Part shown: positions 22,819 to 29,445 of the stretch, piece by piece | How the letters are laid out: the number at the start of each line of letters is the position of its first letter | Numbering within the stretch: position 1 is the first letter of the stretch | Origin: UBA6136 sp039795615 | GTDB taxonomy: Bacteria > Pseudomonadota > Gammaproteobacteria > Methylococcales > Methylococcaceae | Direction: 5' to 3' | DNA length: 29,445 nucleotides | Assembly (NCBI GenBank): GCA_039795615.1 | Contig: JBDKLO010000139.1 | Location: 1-29,445 of the forward strand | The notes under the pieces: model-generated | The model's database searches: none | What the model was told of the DNA's origin: nothing | Seen by the model: only the letters and a program-made list of their open reading frames with translations | Position numbers and translations under genes: made by a program

Positions 22819-23210
22819 ACGCTCTCATCTCCCCTGACCGGAGTGCAGAGGCCATCCCTGCAGCGACGGCCAAAGTGCCAGTCCGCAAATCGAGCGTAGA
22901 CCTGATCCAGAAGAGGCACTACGGATAGAGCGCGCACCAGAGAGGCAAGATAGCGGTAGTACGGCAACTGCGCCCACAAGGTGACGAATCCATGGGCCCC
23001 AATATGGAAGCGGCCATGGTCATCAAGGACATGGAATCGGCGCATAGCCGTGTCTTGCTCAACACCGTAGTCAGCGAGGGGTGCATCAGGCTGCGTAATA
23101 TCAATCCACTGGATCGGTTTTCTAGCCTTCAACTTTCGGTAGTGTTCGATTTCTCTTCGACATAACGGGCAACCACCGTCAAAAAAAACGGTCAAAGCGT
23201 AGGATTCCAT
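22815..23210 (-). CDS. DCC family thiol-disulfide oxidoreductase (DUF393)
   Basis: 131 residues. The N-terminal FFDGGCPLCRREI (D11, C14, C17) is the DxxCxxC mark of the DCC family, within a thioredoxin-like fold, followed by YRKLKARKPIQWIDI and LVRALSVVPLLDQVYARFAD. The family is predicted to do thiol redox chemistry; substrates are not established. It is co-transcribed with the photolyase and divergent from the SRPBCC gene, a cluster type common in proteobacteria that respond to light or UV damage. Confidence 0.88.
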   Translation of the reverse strand: MESYALTVFFDGGCPLCRREIEHYRKLKARKPIQWIDITQPDAPLADYGVEQDTAMRRFHVLDDHGRFHIGAHGFVTLWAQLPYYRYLASLVRALSVVPLLDQVYARFADWHFGRRCRDGLCTPVRGDESV

Positions 23211-23288
23211 AGTGTGTCTCTTTTGAGTCCCTGACAGTCAATAAGAGTGGCGCTCTGAACCAAAGTTCGCCGTTGAAAGGAAAAGCCC

Positions 23289-23759
23289 TTGAAAATTCAC
23301 CGCATTCATCAAACCCAGTTTCTTCCCATCACGCTCGATGAGGCATGGTCCTTCTTTGCGACCCCCAAGAACCTGGAAGCCATGACGCCCCCTTTTCTGA
23401 ATTTCAAAATCCTGAGTGAAGTTCCAGATGTCGTTCATTCCGGACTCATGATCGAATACCGCATTCGGGCCGTTTTCGGCATTCCGATGCGCTGGCTCAC
23501 TGAGATCAAGCATGTCGAAGTTCTGGCCCGCTTTGTGGATGAACAGCGCATAGGGCCCTTTCCCTTTTGGTACCACGAACATCGTTTTAAAGCCGTTGAA
23601 GGAGGCATCATCATGGAAGATGAAGTGCACTATGTGATGCCCTGGAGCGTTTTTGGCACCCTGATTCATTGGGTCTTCATTCGTGGCAGGCTGCTTGAAA
23701 TCTTTCGCTTCAGGAAACGTTATCTGGCCGGTCGTTTTAATCTCGTGCAAAAAGATTAA
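23289..23759 (+). CDS. SRPBCC family protein
   Basis: 156 residues from a TTG at 23289 with AAGGAA seven bases upstream; no ATG lies at the expected place. Blocks such as FLPITLDEAWSFFATPKNLE, MTPPFLNFKIL, IEYRIRAVFGIPMRWLTEIK, FVDEQRIGPFPFWYHEHRF and MEDEVHYVMPW fit the SRPBCC hydrophobic-cavity fold that binds lipids, steroids or other ligands. It is typically found beside photolyase and DCC genes, and here it lies in divergent orientation to them. Ligand unknown. It ends in a terminator. Confidence 0.85.
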   Translation: MKIHRIHQTQFLPITLDEAWSFFATPKNLEAMTPPFLNFKILSEVPDVVHSGLMIEYRIRAVFGIPMRWLTEIKHVEVLARFVDEQRIGPFPFWYHEHRFKAVEGGIIMEDEVHYVMPWSVFGTLIHWVFIRGRLLEIFRFRKRYLAGRFNLVQKD

Positions 23760-23793
23760 AGCCCCCCTTGGGGTGCTAGGCGAGGATCAGAAC

Positions 23794-23820
23794 CAGAGCC
23801 CATGCTCTGATTTTTTGTTT
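23794..23820 (+). terminator. Intrinsic terminator of the SRPBCC gene
   Basis: Stem CAGAGC-CCAT-GCTCTG (23794-23809) followed by A, six T, G and three T on the plus strand. It separates the SRPBCC gene from the export operon. Confidence 0.75.
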
Positions 23821-23884
23821 TCCGTTTTCCAATTCAGTTCACACCCCTGGGTTCATTATTTGTCATACGATCCTCGGTGTGATC

Positions 23885-23901
23885 ACCCAATTCAATTGGG
23901 T
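23885..23901. promoter_or_regulatory. Candidate operator of the export operon
   Basis: A 17-base palindrome ACCCAATT-C-AATTGGGT, exact in both arms, lies 55 bases before the presumed start of the adaptor gene. Its length and symmetry are typical of TetR-family operators; in E. coli the related ybhGFSR genes are under a TetR-type repressor (CecR). No such regulator is encoded in the window, so this is inference. Confidence 0.5.
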
Positions 23902-23955
23902 ACAAACGATGTCTTGCAGATCTACCCCGTTCAATCACTCAAGAGCATTTACGCC

Positions 23956-24945
23956 GTGATTCGCCTCCCTCGCCCTATCGCCATTGCCCTGATTGTTGCT
24001 GCTTTAGTTCTTTCAGTGATCATCGGTTATCGCCTTTTCCAGACCTCCACCACATCCCTCACGCTGTTCGGAAACGTCGATATCCGGGAAGTTGAAATGG
24101 CCTTTCGGCAATCCGGACGGCTCACCATCATGAACTTTGAGGAGGGCGAACGTGTAACGGCAGGAACGGTTTTGGCTGAACTCGATAGCGAACCCTTTCA
24201 GGAGCGACTGGATCAGGCGCAGGCTCAATATGAGGAGGCCATCGCACAGCTTGAAAAGCTTCAGCATGGTTTTAGAAATCAGGAGATCGCTCAGGCAGAA
24301 GAGTCCGTCCGTGAAGCGGAGGCGGCTCTCGCCTTTGCAATCAGCGAATTTGAGCGCCAGCAGTCCTCCGTCTCGTCCGGTGCGACAACCCGCCAAACTC
24401 TGGATCAGGCCCGGACAGCGCGTGATCAGGCCAGAGCTCAATTGGGCGCTGCCCGCCAGGATCTCAGCCTCAAGCGAGAAGGGAGCCGCCAAGAGGATAT
24501 TGCTGCAGCCACTGCACAACTGGCGGGCACCAAGGCAGCCCTTGAGGAAGCGAGGACAGCCCTCTCCGATACCCGTATTTCAGCCCCAGCTGACGCGATT
24601 ATCCAGTCTCGGATTCGCGAGCCGGGCAGTATGGTGGGCCCCAGCTCACCGGTTTACAGTCTTTCTTTAAAGAATCCGGTCTATCTCAGGGCCTATGTCA
24701 GTGAGACCGAACTGACCAAGGCGATCCCGGGAACCCAGGTCACAGTCAGTTGCGATTCCTGCTCAAAGACTTATGAGGGGACCATCGGATTCGTCTCAGC
24801 GAGAGCAGAATTCACCCCCAAAACCGTGGAAACGACCGATCTTCGGACTGACCTGGTCTATCGGGTTCGAATCACCGTCACCGATGCCGACGAGGGTTTA
24901 CGTCAGGGCATGCCGGTGACTATCACAACGCACGAAAATCCCTAG
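23956..24945 (+). CDS. ybhG: HlyD-family membrane fusion (adaptor) protein, YbhG-like
   Basis: 329 residues from a GTG at 23956, near the 332 of E. coli YbhG. The open frame extends further upstream but without homology. An N-terminal membrane anchor (about residues 7-25) is followed by the biotinyl-lipoyl half-motif GRLTIMNFEEGERVTAGTVL, a long coiled-coil hairpin (about 95-200, rich in E, A and Q) and the second half-motif LSDTRISAPADAIIQSRI, then a beta-barrel part (AYVSETELTKAIPGTQVTV). It links the inner-membrane ABC pump to the outer-membrane channel. The ABC gene starts six bases after its stop. The start codon is uncertain. Confidence 0.85.
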   Translation: MIRLPRPIAIALIVAALVLSVIIGYRLFQTSTTSLTLFGNVDIREVEMAFRQSGRLTIMNFEEGERVTAGTVLAELDSEPFQERLDQAQAQYEEAIAQLEKLQHGFRNQEIAQAEESVREAEAALAFAISEFERQQSSVSSGATTRQTLDQARTARDQARAQLGAARQDLSLKREGSRQEDIAAATAQLAGTKAALEEARTALSDTRISAPADAIIQSRIREPGSMVGPSSPVYSLSLKNPVYLRAYVSETELTKAIPGTQVTVSCDSCSKTYEGTIGFVSARAEFTPKTVETTDLRTDLVYRVRITVTDADEGLRQGMPVTITTHENP

Positions 24946-24950
24946 CCCCG

Positions 24951-26705
24951 ATGCCGATGTCCGCCAAGGCGACCTTGGACGCTTCAGTCAGTCTTGAGGC
25001 ACTGATCAAATCATTTGGTCATCAAGTGGCGATCCGTCAGCTGACGACCGCCTTCTATCCCGGTCAGTTGACCGGTCTGGTCGGTCCTGATGGTGCCGGC
25101 AAAACGACACTCATGCGGCTGATGGCGGGACTGATGGCACCCAGCTCGGGTACCGTCCGTATCATGGGTCTTGATACGCAGAGACATGCTGAAAAGATCC
25201 CGGAACTCATTGGCTATATGCCCCAAAGGTTCGGACTCTACGAGGACCTCTCGATCACGGAGAATTTAAGGCTTTACGCCGAGCTTCAGAATCTCGCCCC
25301 CCGGCAACGTGAAGCCACTTTTAGTCGTTTGCTGGACTTTACGCGTCTTGCGGCTTTTTCAGACCGACTGGCCGGACAACTTTCTGGCGGCATGAAGCAG
25401 AAGCTAGGACTGGCCTGCGCCATGATTTCATCTCCCAAGGTTCTATTGCTGGATGAACCCGGTGTCGGTGTTGACCCTGTCAGCCGGCAAGATCTCTGGC
25501 GGATGGTCCAGGCGTTGACCGAAGACGGCATTGCCGTCATCTGGGCCACCGCCTATCTGGATGAAGCCGAGAAATGCGACCGTGTCATTCTTTTGGATGA
25601 GGGGCGCGTGGCCTTTGAAGGCCAACCCGCCACTTTGACTGACTCGCTGAATCATCGCACTCTCCTCCTCCAAGACATTCATGGTGATCGTCGCCAGGTC
25701 CTGACCCGAGCCCTTGAGCTCGATAGTGTCTGTGATGGAGTTATTCAGGGTGATGCCCTCCGTCTGGTCCTCCGTCGTGATGCAACGACTGAGACTCTGG
25801 AACAACTTTCAAAAGAGGTCTCCGGAGCCCTCTCTCCTGTGCCCCCCCGTTTTGAAGATGGCTTCATTGATCTTCTGGGTGGCGGGCCTGGCGGAATCTC
25901 GGCGCTAGCGCAAAGAATGAAAAGCGTCGAACCACTCGATGTGAACGCCGTGGAGTGCCGAAATCTGACCAAGCGCTTTGGTACTTTCAAAGCCACCGAT
26001 CAAGTCAGCTTCAACGTCCAGCAGGGGGAAATATTCGGCCTCCTGGGACCGAATGGGGCCGGCAAATCGACAACCTTCAAGATGCTGTGTGGACTCCTCC
26101 ACCCGACGGAAGGTGAAGCTCTTGTGACAGGGCTCAACCTCAGAACAGCAACCAGTGCGGCAAAAAGCCAGCTCGGGTACATGGCCCAGAAGTTTTCCCT
26201 GTATGGGCTCCTTTCGGTTCGCCAGAATCTTGAATTCTCAGCCGGCGTCTATGGTCTCGATGGCCTAGAACGGCGCCAGAGAATCGAGGAGATGGTCGAC
26301 ATCTTTCACCTTGGAAAGTATCTTGATGACGAACCCAACGCCCTGCCACTTGGTTTCAGGCAACGACTCGCGCTCGCCTGTGCGGTGATGCACAACCCCC
26401 CGGTACTGTTTCTGGATGAACCCACCTCGGGTGTCGACCCGATTACTCGTCGGGAATTTTGGACGCATATCAACGGCATGGTCCAAAAAGGAGTGACGGT
26501 TCTGGTCACCACCCATTTCATGGACGAAGCCGAATATTGCGATCGAGTCGCCCTGATGTATCAGGCCCGAATGATTGCATTGGATACACCGGACAACCTC
26601 AAGACCCAAGCCCGTCTGCCCGAGGGCCCGCTGCCCAGTATGGAAGAGTGTTTCATTCGCCTCATCGAGGCGCATGATCGCGATCAAATCGGCCACCAGA
26701 CATGA
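24951..26705 (+). CDS. ybhF: Double ABC ATPase of an export pump, YbhF-like
   Basis: 584 residues with two nucleotide-binding domains in one chain. Domain 1: Walker A GPDGAGKTT, signature LSGGMKQKLGLA, Walker B VLLLDEPGVGVDP. Domain 2: Walker A GPNGAGKSTTF, degenerate signature LPLGFRQRLALA, Walker B VLFLDEPTSGVDP, switch His in VLVTTHFMDEAEYCDRV. In domain 1 the switch His position reads WATAYLDEAEKCD, so His is lost and one ATP site is probably degenerate. It powers the two permeases that follow. The stop overlaps the next start (ATGA). The family exports drugs or other small molecules; substrate unknown. Confidence 0.92.
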   Translation: MPMSAKATLDASVSLEALIKSFGHQVAIRQLTTAFYPGQLTGLVGPDGAGKTTLMRLMAGLMAPSSGTVRIMGLDTQRHAEKIPELIGYMPQRFGLYEDLSITENLRLYAELQNLAPRQREATFSRLLDFTRLAAFSDRLAGQLSGGMKQKLGLACAMISSPKVLLLDEPGVGVDPVSRQDLWRMVQALTEDGIAVIWATAYLDEAEKCDRVILLDEGRVAFEGQPATLTDSLNHRTLLLQDIHGDRRQVLTRALELDSVCDGVIQGDALRLVLRRDATTETLEQLSKEVSGALSPVPPRFEDGFIDLLGGGPGGISALAQRMKSVEPLDVNAVECRNLTKRFGTFKATDQVSFNVQQGEIFGLLGPNGAGKSTTFKMLCGLLHPTEGEALVTGLNLRTATSAAKSQLGYMAQKFSLYGLLSVRQNLEFSAGVYGLDGLERRQRIEEMVDIFHLGKYLDDEPNALPLGFRQRLALACAVMHNPPVLFLDEPTSGVDPITRREFWTHINGMVQKGVTVLVTTHFMDEAEYCDRVALMYQARMIALDTPDNLKTQARLPEGPLPSMEECFIRLIEAHDRDQIGHQT

Positions 26706-27814
26706 TCCACAGCGCAAAAATCAAGGCGCTCGCCATCAAGGAGACACGGCAGATCCTGAGGGATCCTTCCGTTTTCATGATCGCTTTCCTGCTCCCAGTG
26801 ATCCTCTTATTTCTGTTCGCCTACGCCGTATCACTGGATCTAAAAAAAGTCCCCATCGGCTTGATTCTGGAATCGCAAAGTGCCAAGGCGGAGTCCTTGG
26901 CGGGTGCCTTCAGTGGGTCAATTTCCTTCGTCGTTCACCCGGCACGAAAACCGAAGGATGTCGTCGATGAATTGGTCGCAGGTCATATCCGAGGCTATGT
27001 CGTTATTCCACAGGACTTTGACCAACGCCTCTCCTCTCGTGAAATCCAGCCTGCCATTCAGGTCATTACGGACGGCACCCAGCCCAACACAGCCAGTTTT
27101 GTGGCCAATTACGCTCAGGGGGTCTTCGCCAGTTGGGCCGAAGAATTGAGCCATGAGCCAGCAACGGGCGCGCAGTTGATCCCCCGCTATCGGTTCAATC
27201 CCGAAATTGAAAGCCATCGCTTTCTCATACCTGGAGCCATTGCCGTCGTGATGACGATCATTGGAACGCTACTCACCGCATTAGTGATTGCCCGCGAATG
27301 GGAGCGCGGGACGATGGAAGCCATTTTCTCGACACCCGCCAGCGTAACGGACATCATCATTGGCAAGCTGATCCCGTATTTCTTTTTAGGGCTTGGAGCC
27401 ACTATCGTGGCGACTTTACTGGCCATCAGCGTTTTTGATGTTCCCATGCGCGGATCCTGGTCAGCGCTCCTTCTCACCACCTCGGCCTTTCTGTTTCCGG
27501 CATTAGGTCAGGGACTTTTGATCTCGACGGCGTCCAAAAACCAGTTCATCGCCTCACAAGTCGCTCTTTTTTCAGGATTCCTCCCCGCCTTCTTGCTGTC
27601 CGGGTTCCTTTATCAGATCAGCTCCATGCCTCTACCGCTTCGGGCCCTCACCCATGTCATTCCTGCGAGATACTTTGTGGACTCGCTCCAGACCCTCTTT
27701 CTGGCCGGAGACGTGTGGAATGTCTTTCTTCCCAATATGGGGGCCATGCTCCTGATTGGGTTCGTGTTCTTCCTTCTGGTTCATCGCAAAACCCGAAAGA
27801 GCCTGGACATATGA
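26702..27814 (+). CDS. ybhS: ABC-2 type export permease, YbhS-like
   Basis: 370 residues. An N-terminal membrane span (about 20-42) is followed by a large extracytoplasmic domain of about 130 residues and then five spans, the layout of ABC2_membrane permeases of the drug-export type. Landmarks are KETRQILRDPSVFMIAFLLP, VIAREWERGTMEAIFSTPAS and LSGFLYQISSMPLPLRALTH with ARYFVDSLQ. It pairs with the next gene as a heterodimer. Start and stop codons both overlap neighbours by four bases, pointing to translational coupling. Confidence 0.92.
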   Translation: MIHSAKIKALAIKETRQILRDPSVFMIAFLLPVILLFLFAYAVSLDLKKVPIGLILESQSAKAESLAGAFSGSISFVVHPARKPKDVVDELVAGHIRGYVVIPQDFDQRLSSREIQPAIQVITDGTQPNTASFVANYAQGVFASWAEELSHEPATGAQLIPRYRFNPEIESHRFLIPGAIAVVMTIIGTLLTALVIAREWERGTMEAIFSTPASVTDIIIGKLIPYFFLGLGATIVATLLAISVFDVPMRGSWSALLLTTSAFLFPALGQGLLISTASKNQFIASQVALFSGFLPAFLLSGFLYQISSMPLPLRALTHVIPARYFVDSLQTLFLAGDVWNVFLPNMGAMLLIGFVFFLLVHRKTRKSLDI

Positions 27815-28929
27815 TTCAGCGCCTGCTCTCGCCAAGAATCCGCGCCCAGATCATCAAGGAGCTCCTCAGCATCCTTCGAGATCCGAGAAGCCGCGTGATC
27901 CTGATTGGCCCTCCCCTCATGCAGCTTTTGGTTTTTTCTTTCGCCGCCACCCTTGAGGTGAAACATATCGATATTGCGGTCTTGAACGAAGATTCAGGGC
28001 GATGGGGTTATGAGGTCACGCAAACACTCTCCCATGCTTACTTCGTCAATTCGGTCACCACGGCCCAAAATCAACCTGACATTGAGGATCTGGTTGCCCG
28101 CGGGAAGGTCATTGCGGCACTCCATATCTCACCGGACTTTTCTCGTCGCATTGCAAGTCATGAAGCGGCCTCCGTGCAGACACTGCTCGATGGCCGTAAG
28201 GCGAACGCAGCCCAGATCACCTTTGGCTACATGCAGATGGTGATTGCCGAAATCAACCGGGAGATGGGTTTCAGTCAGGGACTGATTCCGGAGAGAGTCG
28301 CTCTTCGGCACTGGTTTAATCCCAACCTGACCTACCAGTGGTTCATCGTCCCAAGCCTTGGGGGAACGCTGGTCATGTTTGTCACTCTGATGATTGCCGC
28401 TCTGTCCATAGCGCGAGAGCGGGAGCTTGGGACCTTTGATCAATTACTGGTTTCGCCCTGTACACCTAGCGAGATCATTTTCGCGAAAATTGTCCCGGCG
28501 GTTTTGATGGGCCTATTGCTGGGCATCATGATGCTGAGTGCGGGCATCTTTCTTTTTGGGATCCCCTTCCATGGATCGATCTTGGTTCTTTTGGGCTGCC
28601 TTTTGCTCTTCATCGTCTCCATCGTAGGCATAGGCCTGATGATTTCGTCCATTTGCTCGACCCAGCAGCAGGCGATTCTTGGCACCTTCACGGTCGGCGT
28701 TCCTGCTGTTCTGCTTTCAGGATTTGCGACGCCCGTCGAGAACATGCCAGAAGTTCTTCAGTGGGTGGCTCAAGCCATTCCGCTGAAACACTATCTCATC
28801 ATTGTCCAAGGCAGTTTCCTGAAGGCATTGCCGATCTCGGATATCTTCATGAATGCCTGGCCCTTGGCGATCATTGCCACCGTGACCCTTTCCGCCTCGA
28901 CACTCTTTGTCCGGAGCCGTCTCCAGTGA
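27811..28929 (+). CDS. ybhR: ABC-2 type export permease, YbhR-like
   Basis: 372 residues from the ATG at 27811, overlapping the previous stop by four bases; the open frame runs further upstream but inside the preceding gene. The order of spans and the external domain matches the preceding permease, with KELLSILRDPRSRVILIGPP, LSIARERELGTFDQLLVSP, ICSTQQQAILGTF and LSGFATPVENMPEVLQWV with IPLKHYL. The two permeases are diverged paralogues forming the transmembrane part of the pump. The next gene begins at a GTG overlapping this stop. Confidence 0.92.
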   Translation: MIQRLLSPRIRAQIIKELLSILRDPRSRVILIGPPLMQLLVFSFAATLEVKHIDIAVLNEDSGRWGYEVTQTLSHAYFVNSVTTAQNQPDIEDLVARGKVIAALHISPDFSRRIASHEAASVQTLLDGRKANAAQITFGYMQMVIAEINREMGFSQGLIPERVALRHWFNPNLTYQWFIVPSLGGTLVMFVTLMIAALSIARERELGTFDQLLVSPCTPSEIIFAKIVPAVLMGLLLGIMMLSAGIFLFGIPFHGSILVLLGCLLLFIVSIVGIGLMISSICSTQQQAILGTFTVGVPAVLLSGFATPVENMPEVLQWVAQAIPLKHYLIIVQGSFLKALPISDIFMNAWPLAIIATVTLSASTLFVRSRLQ

Positions 28930-29445
28930 TCATCATTCGCCCCCACCGTCTGGCCCTGTCCTTGAGTCTTCTTCTCCTCGCTGGATGCACAGTGGGACCT
29001 GACTTTAGAAAACCGGATCCGGTATTGCCGGATCGCTGGTCCGCTGCCAGGGACCCTGATGCCCAGCTTAAACGCGCGGATGAGAGCGTACTGGGCCTCT
29101 GGTGGAAAAGTTTCAATGATCCCGAATTGGATCGTCTGATCGAAGACGCTCGCGCACAGAATTTCGACTTGCGTATCGCAATGACAAAAATCGATCAGGC
29201 TCGGTCTGAACAAAATGCCAACCGTGCAGCTCTTTTTCCCCGCATCGGCGCCGTTGGGGATGTCGCCCGAATCTCCAACCTCCTCCCGTTCACCCTGCCT
29301 CGCGGCAACAATTTCAACTATTTCCTTTCAGGTTTCGACGCCATCTGGGAAATCGATCTCTTCGGAAGACTTCATCGCAAGCTCGAAGCCGCTAGAGCGC
29401 AAACGGCCGCTTCCGCGGAGGAATCGCGCGAGGCCTTTGTGATCC
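28926..29445 (+). CDS. NodT-type outer-membrane efflux lipoprotein, partial
   Basis: A GTG at 28926 overlapping the YbhR stop (GTGA) opens a frame that runs to the window edge, about 173 residues. It has a signal peptide ending in a lipobox LLLLAGC followed by TVGPDFRKPDP, then LGLWWKSFNDPELDRLIEDA, NFDLRIAMTKIDQARSEQNA and FDAIWEIDLFGRLHRKLEAA, all standard marks of RND/ABC-linked outer-membrane factors of the NodT/OprM family. It would form the outer-membrane channel of the pump encoded upstream. The C-terminal two thirds lie outside the window. Confidence 0.92.
   Translation, partial: MIIIRPHRLALSLSLLLLAGCTVGPDFRKPDPVLPDRWSAARDPDAQLKRADESVLGLWWKSFNDPELDRLIEDARAQNFDLRIAMTKIDQARSEQNANRAALFPRIGAVGDVARISNLLPFTLPRGNNFNYFLSGFDAIWEIDLFGRLHRKLEAARAQTAASAEESREAFVI

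Noticed and set aside
23238..23750. 170-codon minus-strand open frame opposite the SRPBCC gene
   Set aside because: It is antisense to a clear SRPBCC protein and has no recognisable domain.
26265..26717. 150-codon minus-strand open frame inside ybhF
   Set aside because: It lies opposite conserved ATPase motifs and is a shadow of that gene.
1..29445. CRISPR array, tRNA, rRNA, insertion sequence or phage genes
   Set aside because: No regularly spaced repeats, no tRNA-like folds with a T-loop, no transposase or integrase motifs were seen.

Overview
The window looks like a chromosomal segment of a proteobacterium, most likely gammaproteobacterial or a close relative. The evidence is a UbiG ubiquinone methyltransferase, an NhaD antiporter, a di-heme cytochrome c peroxidase, a YbhGFSR-type export operon and a ribosome-modulation-factor-like protein, at a middling GC content. 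I cannot name a genus. Coding density is high. I found no tRNA, rRNA, insertion sequence, prophage gene or CRISPR array.

Layout. 1-664 (-) is the N-terminal part of a polyketide-synthase-type acyltransferase, cut by the window edge; it opens from a non-ATG start. 665-2140 is a loose region with small genes: a ribosome-modulation-factor-like protein (-), a 46-residue membrane peptide (+) and a secreted two-cysteine protein (+). 2142-5564 is a minus-strand cluster apbE, nhaD, ubiG, preceded by a 521 bp gene-free stretch holding three minus-oriented terminator-like hairpins and a possible small RNA. 6086-7425 holds a divergent GNAT acetyltransferase and an NTF2-like protein. 7441-9633 is a secreted sedolisin (S53) peptidase.

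9748-16104 is the most distinctive block. It is a compact minus-strand operon of a MoxR-type AAA+ ATPase, a DUF58/vWA protein, and the ATPase, a membrane-anchored binding protein and a fused double permease of a ferric-iron-type ABC importer. Two of the junctions are 4-base overlaps. 16210-18585 has a bidirectional terminator, a small membrane protein, a second copy of the two-cysteine secreted protein and a membrane-anchored unknown protein.

18640-19674 is the cytochrome c peroxidase, with a good sigma-70-like promoter. 20079-21376 carries a WbuC-type cupin and a lipoprotein with an internal duplication. 21373-23759 is a photolyase/DCC oxidoreductase pair (-) divergent from an SRPBCC protein (+). 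From 23956 to the right edge runs a plus-strand export operon: HlyD-type adaptor, double ABC ATPase, two ABC-2 permeases and an outer-membrane NodT-type lipoprotein (partial). A 17 bp near-perfect palindrome just upstream is the likely operator.

Two candidates for something undescribed stand out: the MoxR/DUF58/ABC-import operon, and the pair of paralogous secreted proteins about 15 kb apart that share a two-cysteine signature. The stacked minus-strand hairpins upstream of apbE are the best candidate for an unannotated RNA.
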